A stretch of DNA of 64,000 nucleotides from Glossina fuscipes (lineage: Eukaryota; Arthropoda; Insecta; Diptera; Glossinidae): the NCBI RefSeq assembly GCF_014805625.2, contig NW_023998422.1:9617790-9681789 (forward strand), read 5' to 3'. Both the position numbers and the translations under genes were made by a program. The notes beneath the pieces are model-generated. The model did not search any database and was not told where the DNA came from. It saw only the letters and a list, made by a program, of their open reading frames with translations. The stretch's first letter is position 1, and each line of letters opens with the position of its first letter. Of the stretch, positions 1 through 11,340 are shown piece by piece.

Positions 1-127
1 TCTAACCACTTCCTATTGGCCTATAAGCCAGTCACCAGAGGGCAGATTACTAAAGGATATATGTAGGCGGATATATCCTATTGTAGACTGCATACGTAAA
101 ACCTGTTTGAAAATAGAGAAGTTTGCT

Positions 128-300
128 CAATTTTATTATTTTTATTTAGTATTTATTTAGCCAGAGAAATAAATTGTGAGACTAACATCTTAAAGCACCA
201 GCGTCTAAGGCTGTCTGAAAACCCTATCGCACTTGAGACTTAAACTCACGACCATTGAGCCATTAGACGAGGCCCTTTGTCTTCTCGACCGCTCAAGCCC
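128..300 (-). mobile_element. tRNA-derived SINE, diverged copy
   Basis: Read on the minus strand, this segment matches the SINE at 53589-53771 block by block: the segment before the B box, the stretch after it (tctcaagtgcg), the block around agccttaga, and the terminal block aatttatttctctggc followed by an A/T-rich tail. The B box is eroded here compared with the other copy. No target-site duplication was identified. The element has no coding capacity and would have been mobilised by a LINE. Boundaries are approximate. Confidence 0.7.
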
Positions 301-2654
301 AACTTTGCTTTCAGACACGCCCCAAGCTTTTATCAAGATATGACACAAACGTACCGTCGAATAAATGTTATTCATCTCAAAAGTTACCTTTCAGATGGCA
401 TGCTTGTGGTACATGCCAACGATTCTTTGATCTGCGACTAGAAAAATCTTAGCTAAAGTTGCACAAGAAAGCATATTAGAATCCCTTAAACATTAATTAC
501 CTGGAGCCAACCCTGGTGGTCCCTTATCATTCAGCTACTTTTGCTGATGATATTGCTGTTCTAAGTAATCCCACCAATTCCGTGACAGCCTTGTTATAGC
601 TACGATCAGGCGCGAATATCGACTTGATAGCTGCGGTTTAAAAAAAATAAAAAAGGTGGCAATATATCTGCCCGAACAGCTGCAGTGGACTTTCAAATTG
701 TGCCGCGGGTTGCGTTGACTTTACATCTGCTCCTGTAATGTCTGCGCATCTTTTCGTGTAATCGCTTGTACGTAGGTCCACTTGTCTGTCTGCCTGTGCG
801 TCTATCTGATTCTCTACCTATGAGACTATGTGTCAGTCCACTTTCTGAACGCTTGTCCATCGAATCACGTATCCACCTGTCTATCTATGTATTTGCCATT
901 TTTCTCTTCCATGTATCTGTCTATCCGTTACACTTCTGTCTGCCTTTTCGTTGTCCTTTCAATGCTCTGCTCACTCATAAATCTGTCTTTCCTTGTTATC
1001 CGCTTCATGATTTGTGATACAAGGATAAATTTAGTTTTTGCGAATGTTTGTCACACCTAGAAGGACTTGAGAGCGATATTCGGATATTTAAAGTGATTGC
1101 AGTTTATTTATTTATTTTTCTGTCTCTCTCTGTCTATTTGCTTATTCACTCTTTACTTGTTCTCCCACCCGTCTATGGATTTGTCTTAAACTAATATTTG
1201 TCACTGATTGATGGGCAGAGATAAATATGAAACTGGACATGATGGTTGTGTTTCGTAATCTCTGAGATGCGGATTATGAACAATTCGTTCCACTCGTTTC
1301 CGTACATGCTAATGACATTTAGGTCTTTTCAAAGGAATGCAATTAAAAAAGACAAATTTTTAAGAAAACGTTTACCCAGTTAAAAGATTTTTATATGAAA
1401 TCTAGTGAAGCTATAATACTGATTACTGACGATTTCTTTCAAAGCAAATACACTTTACTGCTTACCCTTTTTAGAAATGTGACAATGCTTTATAAAACGA
1501 TTAGCAAAATGCCCTATGATGGATGGTTGGCTTCGTTATAAGAGAATAATTCTCAACTTGATAAGCTCTGTTTAAAGTTCTTTTCTTTTTTCAAAAATTT
1601 CAAAAAATATTTCCTCCCACTCATTAGTTGTGTAATTAATACTTATACGGCGCGAAAGAACGAACACATTGTGTGTGAGAACAATTATATTTAACACAAA
1701 ACATATATAAATCGAAGACACTCTACTCTAACTTCATAACTTGGGAACGTAACGAACCGTATAATTTAATCATTTTAAATTTAAATTTATTTAATAAAAA
1801 AAAAAAAAAAAAACGACATCAGCAACAACAAGAAGAGAAAAACAAAAGAATTTGTTCAACACAAAAAGCAAATTAAAAAAGCAGTAAAATAATAATTAAT
1901 TCACAAAAAAAGTGAAAAAAAATCAATTTTTTTTTTGTTGTTTTTTTTTTTTCAGTAAAAACATTTTTTGAACACGATATCCCCGGTCTAGAGAGGGCCG
2001 ATCAAATTACTTGTACCGTACAGTTGAGATTTCTTACCTTAGTTTGTACTTTAAGCGCTGTTACTCTTCGTGCTGCTGCTGCTGCTGTTCTTGTTCTAGT
2101 TGCTTGCGATACTTTTTTCTTTTTTTGTTTTTTTTTTTTTTTTTTGGTTGTTTTGTTTTATTTGCTAAGCTATCAACTACACTTCAGTGATTAAATTCAT
2201 TTAGAGATCTTTATACATATCCGGGCGTATATGCGTACATATATGAAAATCTCTAGCGCAACTCATACGTATTATGTTCGACTGACATGAGCCGATTAAG
2301 AATTCTTTGTTATGGAGAGCATTGAATTTCAACGGCAAGATGTCAGTCAAGCGATATGAGCAAAATATCGTAATTACGTGTCATTTAGGTAGGTGCCAGT
2401 GTGCCATTGGTTCGGTATCATGTTACACCTTATGTACAGCACACATAAACACACAACGCCAGCACTAAGAGAGCAAAACCGTTGAGAACAATTTTCAAAC
2501 GACAGCGAAGTGTGTTTTACTGAAATAAACCCTTTTTCGTTTTTTGTTTTCATTTCGAACACTATACGAGCGACTGGACGAATGATCACATCAGAAGTTT
2601 GTCGTTATAATTTCATTTTGAACGGTTAGTTATTGCTCGAATTTATATAGACAT

Positions 2655-2681
2655 AAATATATATATATATATACATATATT

Positions 2682-2716
<35 letters not shown>
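2655..2716. repeat. (AT)n microsatellite
   Basis: An imperfect AT dinucleotide array interrupted by a few ACAT and TTTA units. It makes the spurious Tyr/Ile-rich ORF on the minus strand. Confidence 0.9.
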
Positions 2717-5324
2717 CGATCCATGTATTGATGTTTAAGTTAGTTAAAAAAAAAAATTCATGTTTAATCAATTGTGTGGAAAATATTAAAAACATTTTCC
2801 ATTCAAGCGTATTTAAGCAAAGTGGTCGGGAGCTCAACGGCAGTGTGCAGTGTGCGTTCGTTTATGAAAATGGATATGTTACCTTTGAATGATAAGAAAA
2901 CAAACAACAAACAATTTGACCTTGAAATATTATCTTTTAGCTACCACAGAAGATGATGAACTAATATCGTCTAACCTCAGTCATATGGATAAGCGGTATT
3001 GATAACTTAAGTAAAGCTACCACAGCAACATTGCTTTAGCAGCTTTTGTGCCACAAAAAAAAAAAAAACATTTTGCGACAAAGTTTTCTGAATTATGTTT
3101 ATTCCGTATGATTAAATTTTTGATAAAACTCTTCAAAAATCATTTGCAACATAAGATTTTGGAAAGCATCTTAACAACCACGAAAATCATATTTGCCTTG
3201 CAGCGACCTGTGGATAGCCACGAGTTCTAAAAGAATAAATGAAAATCACAAAGTTTCTTGTTAACTGCGTGCGGGCCATTAAGAATATATTGTAATTCTG
3301 CTCTTTTGAAGTTTGCGTAGGTTTTTTAACAATCGCAAGTGGGTTCCAAAAGAGATCGCATCTATTTTGTAACTGATTTATGCCTTTGAGCTGAAAGAAC
3401 ACGCGGCGAATTTCAGTTTTTTGTTCTCTTTCTGATGTGATGATGAGATTTCTAATAGAAGACGACGATTGAAGTAATAGATGGACTTTAACGCATCAGG
3501 TCCGACTTTCATAATCGGCAAACTGGAGTTTAAGCAATAGATAGCCGATTGAATCGCTCTAGAAGTCCATTTTTATCTTTTTTTTTTACGATCAACTACT
3601 AGAGGATATCTCCTAAATGTGTAACGAGGAGCGACCCGAAACAATTAAAAACACTGTAGTGGACAGCCAACCCTTATATACACTATGTCACTATATAACA
3701 AACTATATATTCACTCATATAACAAACTTTCAAAATAAGGCGTTATACGGGAAGTTGTCGAAAAAGTGGTCCGATCCGAAGCATTTTCGAAAGCACAACA
3801 TGTTGGTGTACTAAGTTGCATGAAAATGTATCACAAATCGCAGTTTGTAGGTTGGAAAACAAGAAAACAGGTCAGAAGGGCGACTGGACGGACGGACAAG
3901 TTTAGATCGATTCAAAAAGTGATTCCGAATCGATCGATATAATAAGAGTTGGGCTCAGTATTGCATATATCCGCTCAACCTTCTGCAACCTTCTGCCATA
4001 AAAACAATGTTGTTAGAGAAAGACAGGGAGTGACCGGCGGATTCGACCGGTAAGTGTTACGCCTTTAGCGACCAAGCACTCACTACAGCACAGAATACAT
4101 ACAAACCGTAATTGTAGTACGTTCTACTGCACCGGGAACCGGATTAGCGGATATGCAAACGTGCAAACAGTAAATTCAAACATTTGTGCTGCTCAAGGAC
4201 GAATGCAAAGAAAACGGCTAAATTTTCGAACTCTCATTTTTCGACTATAAACTTAGGCCATACGGTCTTGGTTCGTCGATTCCGAAAATCACTTTGATCG
4301 TCTTGAAATGTACCAAAAAGGGGGATGAGACTAATATACTGCCCTCTTATGGTAGTACAGTCAAAACACAAGGACTTGGTTGCATATATTTTTTACGCTG
4401 ATCCAGTTAGCGTGTAATAAAGAGAAAAACGAAACTAACATTCCGACATTCTTCGGCGGTAGCATCAGAACAGGTGTGTTTCACTCTACCCTGATCGAAG
4501 TAAATGACGGTAGAAATCCCGAGAGGAGAAACGTCTTTTCCTAAGCTGGAGCGATTTTTTTCGATTAGTTTGACTTTGCCGTCTGATCATAGTGCACCTA
4601 ACACTAGGCTACATGAGTGTATGAAACTTCATTTGATCCTGAAATGATGCAATTCTTTATTGTAGGAGACTGAAATGATAGACGACCTTGGTTCTCACAC
4701 ATGTTGCCTTCACAATTCGCCTTATTTTCAGTTCTTTTGAGGTTATGTCACTGCATATTTTCTGCTTTTCATTAAACATGTAATTTGTTAAAGTCCGACA
4801 TTTAATTATAGAATCATGTTTGGCTGGTTCAACAATGTAGAGAGTCGACCAAATGTTTACCTTTCGTTTGTTCTACTTTCCTCTTTACTTAAATAACTTT
4901 GAAAGCCACTAAGCTTAACCTACACTTAACCAATCTGTTCTTAATATGTTTCTTAACAAAAAACTTAAGAAGAAAAAAGAAAAAAGTTGAAAGTTCAAGA
5001 GCAGTTTGTCTTAAATTATTTGCTAGTTCCATAGTATAGTTAGTTACGCCCATCAAAAACCTTAAATAGCTATTTAAGAAAACGATCTTTAATGTTTAAT
5101 GAATAGATTTTGAAAGCTTCATTTTCACACTTAAACTCAATCACATCTGATAGAGTTTACAAAGCGAACATCAATCTATCAACGGCAGCACACGTTAAAA
5201 TAACATTTAAACCGTCATTTAGATTTCATATGAGTTCGTAGGGATATCATCGCAACACACACAGTATGCATGCAATAATGGTTAAGAATGTATAAAGTTT
5301 GATGAGATTGCATGATGTACTATA

Positions 5325-5370
5325 TGATGTGATGTGATGTGATGTGATGTGATGTGATGTGATGTGATGA
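5325..5370. repeat. (GTGAT)n pentanucleotide microsatellite
   Basis: About nine nearly perfect units of GTGAT in tandem, ending in a GATGAT run. On the other strand it reads as a repeated His-Ile-Thr-Ser peptide, which is not a real protein. Confidence 0.92.
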
Positions 5371-5547
5371 TGAGATTGCCACCGACCGACCGACGACCAT
5401 AACCGATAAGAGATACCAACCAGTTTATACACTCAATTTGCTATGAGCTGCGAAAAACGTTTCTGATGTGAATGCCATTAATCACTCAACACGCACCAAC
5501 CAGTACAATGGCATTAAATGCAACTTAAAGCCGGAATATAGCTGGCC

Positions 5548-5587
5548 AACAACAACAACAACAACGATAACAATAAAAACAACCAAG

Positions 5588-5630
<43 letters not shown>
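5548..5630. repeat. (ACA)n trinucleotide microsatellite
   Basis: Two blocks of ACA/CAA triplets separated by a short interruption. They translate as poly-Thr on plus and poly-Cys on minus, so the overlapping ORFs are artefacts. Confidence 0.9.
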
Positions 5631-5631
<1 letters not shown>

Positions 5632-6959
5632 AAACAGAAAAAGGGCAATGAATGTAAAGAAAAGTTCCTGATGAAACTGATGAGCTCCAAAGATGATGGA
5701 ACACCATCAAGTCAAAATGAGTGATGATTATGAGTAGTTATTTTGCACCACAATTCCATACGAAATGTGCGGTGAAATGGTTAGAAAAAAAAAAAAAAAC
5801 AAAAAAAACAAAAATGATTAAGAAGCCTGATAGAGACCATGCCACCACTGCCACCATCATCACATATATATTCAGTCAGGCATGAAACAGAAAATCGTTA
5901 CACAACAGGAACCAATAATTATGACAACGTAGGAGCTAGCATGTTGCCATTAGCCGCCCCAAAGGGAGACTTCAGTGAATTTAACGAACGGAGAGGAAAC
6001 TCTTTACGAAGGACACGAGCAAAAGCATAAAAAAAAAAGAAGAGAAGAGAAGTATGACAGTCATGTTTGATGACTAAATTTTGAAAAGTGAGATGTTACC
6101 ACAAATCGCGCAGAGATATAAATATATCTAGATACACGTATATATATATATATACATTTATACGTATGCATGTATACATAAACACATTACGGGCGTTTAG
6201 ATATGAAACATTATTCGCTAAACTGTCCATTAGTCAACAACAATGACTGCCGCACTGCATCGCAAATCATCAAAGGCCAAATACCGACCGACCAACCAGC
6301 CAACCAACATAATCAACCAGCTGATCTGACTTAACAATGTGTGAAGCAAGTTAAATGAACTAAATACGTGTACGTGTTGGTCAGTGTTATACGTACGTAC
6401 ATACACGAAATGCCGCCAACTTATGAAGCTTTAACTAATTGCTCTCATCATAATAATTACAGAGAGGTTAAAATGTTACATTTAACTTTTACTTTTATCT
6501 ATGCATGTATTACACATATATGTATATATATATATATTTATAAGATATATATATGCGTTTGTGTGTACACTAAAAGAGATGTCAAAAATTTTTTATTATT
6601 AATCTGCAACGATCATGCGTTTTCAAGAAATAATTGTATAGAAAAAGAAAATTATCTTAAAACAAAGCCACGCTGGTAGAGATCATCTTTTGAAATCTTC
6701 GCATATTGCGTTTAGTGTTTTTGGTATTTGGATATGATATATTCATAAGAGCTTCCAAATTATTGGTTTGCTTAAGGAGGATCTTTTAATTATATATCAA
6801 CCATTAGCAAAATTGTAAAGAATCAACAAAATCTTCTCATAGTGTAACGAGAGAGTGTATGTCTTCGCGTTCCAATGCAAAGTCACGAAATGAATCGCTT
6901 TGGCTTTAGTTCTTGGCAGTGGCTCTAGCTTTAGGGTAGATATTTGATAATGATCGTAA

Positions 6960-7500
6960 GCAGAGTGCCGTTGATATGGATGCTATGGGCAATCCATAGT
7001 GCGATTGCACTTGCTCATGCCTCTCCCTCGCAAATTTTAGGATTCTTATGAATCCCGCCACCTTCTCAGCTTCGAAGCGCTTGTTAAATACCTAGTATCT
7101 TTTTTTGCGTACAGGAAATGATGGGTCGTTTCCTTTGTCAGCTGAAAGAGGCTACATGAACCGTTGATGCCTATACTTTTCAGGTGCTACGTGAGGGGGT
7201 TTCAGTTTCAATAGCTACTAGTAGACTACGCCATAACATTTATTTGATCTTATAGCTTTCCGTTGTTCTGCACTGTGCTTCCAATAGTTTACTGGATTGT
7301 TCTGTGCCAGCCTCTCGATGTGGCTCCCTGGTGTGCCACAGAAAGGTTTTTAAACCTATCGTAGTTCTTCGGGCTCCTCTCTTAGCTAAACTGGCAGCCC
7401 TTTCGTTGGCTTCGATGCCTGAATGTCTGCTTCGTTGTACTTACGTAGCTCAGTCAAGGCTTGAAGGCACTCCAACACAAGCTTAGAGGTTATTGTTTCC
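6960..7500 (-). pseudogene. Degraded LINE pol fragment with RNase H domain
   Basis: On the minus strand, 7490-7400 reads SKLVLECLQALTELRKYN, typical of the RNase H domain that ends the pol ORF in I/LOA/R1-type non-LTR retrotransposons. In a second frame at about 7435-7375 it reads HSGIEANERAASLAKRGA, the conserved RNase H block around the HSG-I-x-x-NE-x-A motif. The linking residues expected between the two blocks are missing, so there is a small deletion with a frame change. Downstream, about 7080-6965, reads ...VAGFIRILKF, which may be the C-terminal tail. Frameshifts and stops show that it is dead. The reverse transcriptase part was not found upstream. The clade is uncertain. Confidence 0.72.
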
Positions 7501-7987
7501 CATTTGAACATTAAGTAGAAGAAAGAAAACATTGCGGGGACGTTAAACAATAAGGTGTTAGATGGGCCTTACATTAACCCCAGCTGCGGGAAAAAATGGC
7601 TTATATTTATTTCACTTACATGAGGAACTCTCCTACTCCAAATAATCCGTTGTAAGGCCAAACAGGCTATCTGGGCAGATTCTCTCATAAAACTGCATAG
7701 GTATCAGCAAGTCTCTCAGCTTATAAGAAGACCTTTCCTAGACCAACGCATTCACTTAATGCTTCCTTTGGTAAAGCAGCCCTTTTTTCCCAAATTTTTT
7801 CATTTAGTTAAATCCCCTGTTTATGAAGTATTCGCTACTTTTAAGAGCACTTAAGCACCCTAGATTTTGGTAAATATGTAATAAGCGAACGTGCGAACGT
7901 GTCCATCGGCTCATGTATTTTTTTCTTTTCTATATTGATTATTACATACAAAAATCTTTTCATTTTTCTTTATTTTCATCATTTAAG
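7501..7987. other. Non-coding; 3' end of intron before last exon
   Basis: No coding sequence was recognised. The right end is a splice acceptor: a T-rich tract (about 7915-7982) ends in AG at 7986-7987, just before the low-complexity coding exon. The plus-strand ORF formally opens at 7899, but its first 29 residues are the translated pyrimidine tract and are unlikely to be protein. Confidence 0.65.
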
Positions 7988-8837
7988 ATTACAACATAAT
8001 CAAAACTCTTCTGGTATGGGTTGTCGAAGTCGTCGTCCCGACGGTGCACCGTCACCAACTCCCTCTGACACTTCGGATTCGGATATATCGTTAGGAACGC
8101 ATTCCCCGGTTCCGAATAGCCTACAGCTGCAACATAGTCCTGGTTCTACATCGAACGGAGCTAATGATCGTGACGAAAGCCTTAGTGTCGACGATGATAA
8201 ACCGCGCGATCTATCCAGTTCCCTATCCTCGTCCAGTATACCTGCTTACGCGAATACTGTTAACGCTAGTATGTCGCACGCTTGCTTGCCCGCTTTCAAA
8301 TTGGATGCCGCCACCAGTCTCTTTAATGCCGGTTGTTATCTGCAAAGTTTTACAAATCTAAAAGAAATGACGCAACAATTTCCCATACAACCGATCGTTA
8401 TAAGACCTCATCCTCATCTACCGCAAGCATTGGCTGGCTTAAATGGCGGACATTTACATCCAAATTACGCCGCTGCGGCTTATGCGGTCGATTGTTCAGC
8501 GGCTGCGGCCGCAGCTGCTGCAGCTGGACTCCCACCCCCGCCAGCGACGTCTAGCCAGCAACATCAACAACAGCAAGCAACACCGAAGATACGCGTCAAT
8601 TCACCAGAGAAACTTAACTCGGCTGCTCATAGTGTTGCGGCAAGTTTAACGGCTATTAGCCACTCGCAGCACAGTGTTCATCCGCCGCCAACATCAACGT
8701 TACAAGATTACAATAGTAATTCGCCGACAACTACTAATACTACTACTACAACAGCCTATCATCATACGGGACAATTATTGCATCGACCCTTTTCAACATC
8801 GCCTGATATTGCACACAGTGCGCCCGAAATAACATGA
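7988..8837 (+). CDS. Last coding exon, putative transcriptional regulator
   Basis: A partial gene: 282 codons after a phase-2 splice acceptor at 7987, with the stop at 8835-8837. Earlier exons, including any DNA-binding domain, lie outside the window or were not found. The protein is low-complexity in the style of fly developmental regulators. It has a Ser/Pro/Asp-rich start (SPTPSDTSDSDISLG), then KPRDLS at 8199-8216, a Ser run, a hydrophobic conserved-looking block (LQSFTNLKEMTQQFPIQPIV, about 8338-8397), a nine-Ala run (8496-8526), His/Gln-rich and Thr-rich tracts, and a C-terminus ending SAPEIT. PRDLS fits the PxDLS motif with which short-range repressors bind CtBP; that link is inference. 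Codon use is balanced and less AT-rich than the surroundings, which supports real coding. I do not recognise the family; a homeobox, T-box or zinc-finger protein would fit. Confidence 0.8.
8202..8216 (+). other. PxDLS CtBP-docking motif codons
   Basis: These codons read P-R-D-L-S, preceded by an acidic stretch (VDDDK) and followed by a Ser run. PxDLS is the established CtBP-binding consensus in repressors such as Kruppel, Knirps and Snail. Its function in this protein is inferred from the motif alone. Confidence 0.55.
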
Positions 8838-9740
8838 TATCGGCCGAAAGTATAGAACGATCGACGTACGATAAAAAACGCTACCTTTGCGTTAACAAAT
8901 CCTTTATTCGTTGAATATAACACAACTAATGTCCTTTATCAGCTGATAGTTTCACTTTTAAAGAATATTTAAAGCAATCATTAAAACACATTGTTAGAGA
9001 ATATTTACCTAAATCCATACACAAAACATAACTAACTATACATCAAGTAAAATAAATCGCGACAGAAAAATATAAATAAATAAATAAATAAATAAAAAAA
9101 GGAAAGAGAAAAAATGAAAAGAGGAACCACTTATAAGTATATATTTAAATTTAATGAAAACAATAAAACAATGAATGAAATTTTAATTAATTTTTTAAGT
9201 ATAGATTTTTGTATATTTTATATAATAATTTAGTGTTAAAATTTTCATTTTTTTTTTTTTCATTTTATTATACCTTAATCATACACATCATTATAAAATA
9301 TTTATAAATTATATGCATTTGCGCACAAATCTTCATATGTTTTTTTTTTCTTTTCTTTTCTTCTTTCATCAAAATTAATTCAAAGATTTTTGTTTTTTTT
9401 TTTAAATATATTTCGCAAATCCAAAAGGCAAAAAAAAAAAAAACAATTTTGGCAATTTTTTTCCTTTTTTGTTCTTCTTACTCGCCAAATTTTTGATGTG
9501 AGCTTTTGTTTGGTTCGTACTAAAGCCTCGGCATTTACCGGTTGAGTGTAAATCCATTGTAAATAGTTTGTAAGAGCAAGTATTTAGTACATAAAAGATA
9601 TATAAATTAAAAAAAAAATATATATATATATAATATAAATATAGTGCTTAATATTAAAAGATAACAACAACAACAAGAATAAAATGATTAGAATGCAATA
9701 AAATAATTCAGTTAAAACAATAATAAAAAAAAAAATGACT
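8838..9740 (+). other. 3'UTR with clustered poly(A) signals
   Basis: A very AT-rich tail follows the stop at 8837 and has no ORF. AATAAA hexamers occur at 9678-9683 and 9697-9702, with more AATAAA-like sites near 9050-9095. The transcript end is probably close to 9740, just before the sequence regains mixed composition and the GA repeat. The extent is inferred. Confidence 0.55.
9678..9702 (+). terminator. Paired AATAAA polyadenylation signals
   Basis: Two canonical AATAAA hexamers lie 13 bp apart at 9678 and 9697, about 850 bp after the stop codon. They are the best candidates for the main cleavage and polyadenylation site. Confidence 0.5.
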
Positions 9741-9802
9741 TTTTCTTTTAAGAATCTTCATGTAGGCAACGGCACATGGCGTGCTGTTGAAACGGGAAGA
9801 GT

Positions 9803-9847
<45 letters not shown>
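9803..9847. repeat. (GA)n microsatellite
   Basis: About 22 GA units in tandem, bordered by GTGAGTGA on the left and AAAGAAAG on the right. Confidence 0.93.
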
Positions 9848-9852
<5 letters not shown>

Positions 9853-10489
9853 AAGAAATTCTCTTTTAATTGTTCGTTTATTTATTACTAATTCCTTACA
9901 TAAGAAGATCGCCTTTTTTTTTTTTTTCTTTTTAGGTTATATCATTATCTTGACATTTCTTCTAATATTCATATAATCGCGTATATTCTGCAAACGAATG
10001 CCATCCTTTGAAAATAATAACCAAACTTATCCTTTCTTTTTTTTAAGTCACAAGTCGACCACAAGTCACAAGTCAAACGTTTAACATCATCAATGCATGC
10101 ATATAAGCATTTAAACACTTTACGAGCGGAAAGAAGTCTTAGTCAGTTATAGGTGCACCATGCTATTTCTACTTTGTAAAAATTGAAAATCGAAATAACA
10201 CGCTACACTCGGCGATTTATTTTTTCGTCTTTTTAAAATGTACTCAAATAATAATTAATTGTTTTTCTTATTTCAAATAAATAATTACAATTTCCTTCTT
10301 AGTAAAGTACAATATTTTATTTTGCCATTAGAAATATTTCATTTCGAGGCTCAATTTGATGGTCACAAGACAACATTTTTTTCCATATATTAAATCAAAT
10401 TGAAATGCACCAGTAATAATTGTTGGAAAATACCATCAATTTTCCATTATGACTATTATGTTAGTCTCTATATGAGACAAGTAAGAAAA
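9848..10489. other. Gene-free AT-rich stretch
   Basis: Nothing was recognised beyond poly(T) runs and a small direct repeat of the motif CACAAGTC near 10048-10072. Confidence 0.6.
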
Positions 10490-11340
10490 TTAAATTCGGT
10501 CGGTGTCGTATCTTTTAAAGACAGAAGAAGTAAAAGAACAAAATTTTCATGCTCTACGATATGGAGTAAGGCCAGTTTGTTTTTTCTATTTTCGAAATAA
10601 AAGTTTTTCTCGTAGAGGCATGTGGGCGTTGTAGGCGTCTTCTTTGAGGACTTTAGGTCAATTCCAAATTATTTTGCAAATTTGTGGGCGATGTCTTCAT
10701 TTTCGCTAACGGGGGAACGTTTACCACAAATACTACCAAGTTGCGCCAAAAGATAGATGGTCTTGCTTAGGCGCATTCAAGGGTTGTACTTCGCCAAGGA
10801 TTTCTATGCCTTATGGGGTTTTTCAAGCTTGTTTCTTCGCGTTATAAGGCATTAAAAAAACAATTAAATTTTGAAACACCATAACTTTGGGTAGGCGTGG
10901 TCAATTTTCCCCATTTTTGTGCATAAGCATCGCCCATAGAATCTGCGTTCAAATTTCTGTACATTTATTTGCTATATTCTATGAGTAACCAGCAAAACAC
11001 CAATTTTTCGTTTCTTTTGAAAAACAGAGGTGTTCTCAGTTTTCGTGGTGCTGTGGGTGTGTCCTTCAAATGATTTGGCCCATTTTCAATAGCAACTTGC
11101 ATGCAAGAACTTCCAAATTTGAAGTCGATAGATTCATTTTTGCGCCCAGGAGAATATTTATAACAGACATTACACAGATGGACAGATGGACAGACAGACA
11201 TGGTTAAATTGATTTAGAATTTGATGTTGATCAAGAATACATACACTTTGTGGAGTCCCCGACGCTTCCTTCTGTGCGTTGTAAACGTTTTGACAAAATG
11301 AATATACCTCTCATCCTTCGGTGATAGGTATAAAATAAAG
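10490..11340 (+). repeat. Dispersed repeat family 1, longest copy
   Basis: This is the longest of several related segments in the window. Landmarks in order: gctctacgatatggagt near 10550, a gtgggcg-rich part, gatttggcccattttcaat at about 11070, a run of cagatggaca/cagacagaca units at 11170-11200, a block ending gatcaagaatacatacactt, and a tail gttttgacaaaatgaatata before ctcatccttcgg. The tail is almost identical to 25354-25400, and the middle matches 48060-48320. There is no ORF and no obvious terminal repeats. Blocks of this kind are common between genes in higher flies; the transposon class is not settled here. Confidence 0.7.

Larger units (their letters stand above)
301..6959. other. Gene-free AT-rich stretch
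   Basis: No credible coding exon was found on either strand. It holds a degenerate CTGT/CTAT-rich patch (about 770-1000), long poly(A) and poly(T) runs (about 1795-1815, 1920-1955, 2120-2150), dinucleotide and trinucleotide microsatellites listed separately, and a fragment of a dispersed repeat near 3885-3945 (gacggacggac followed by a gatcgattc block). It may be intergenic or an intron of the gene whose last exon starts at 7988. The short ORFs here are low-complexity or random. Confidence 0.6.

Noticed and set aside
5468..5710. Poly-Thr / poly-Cys ORFs
   Set aside because: Translation of the ACA microsatellite on the two strands.
7899..7987. N-terminal extension of the 7988-8837 ORF
   Set aside because: These codons are a T-rich tract ending in AG and give a Phe/Ile string; they fit a splice acceptor, not a protein start.
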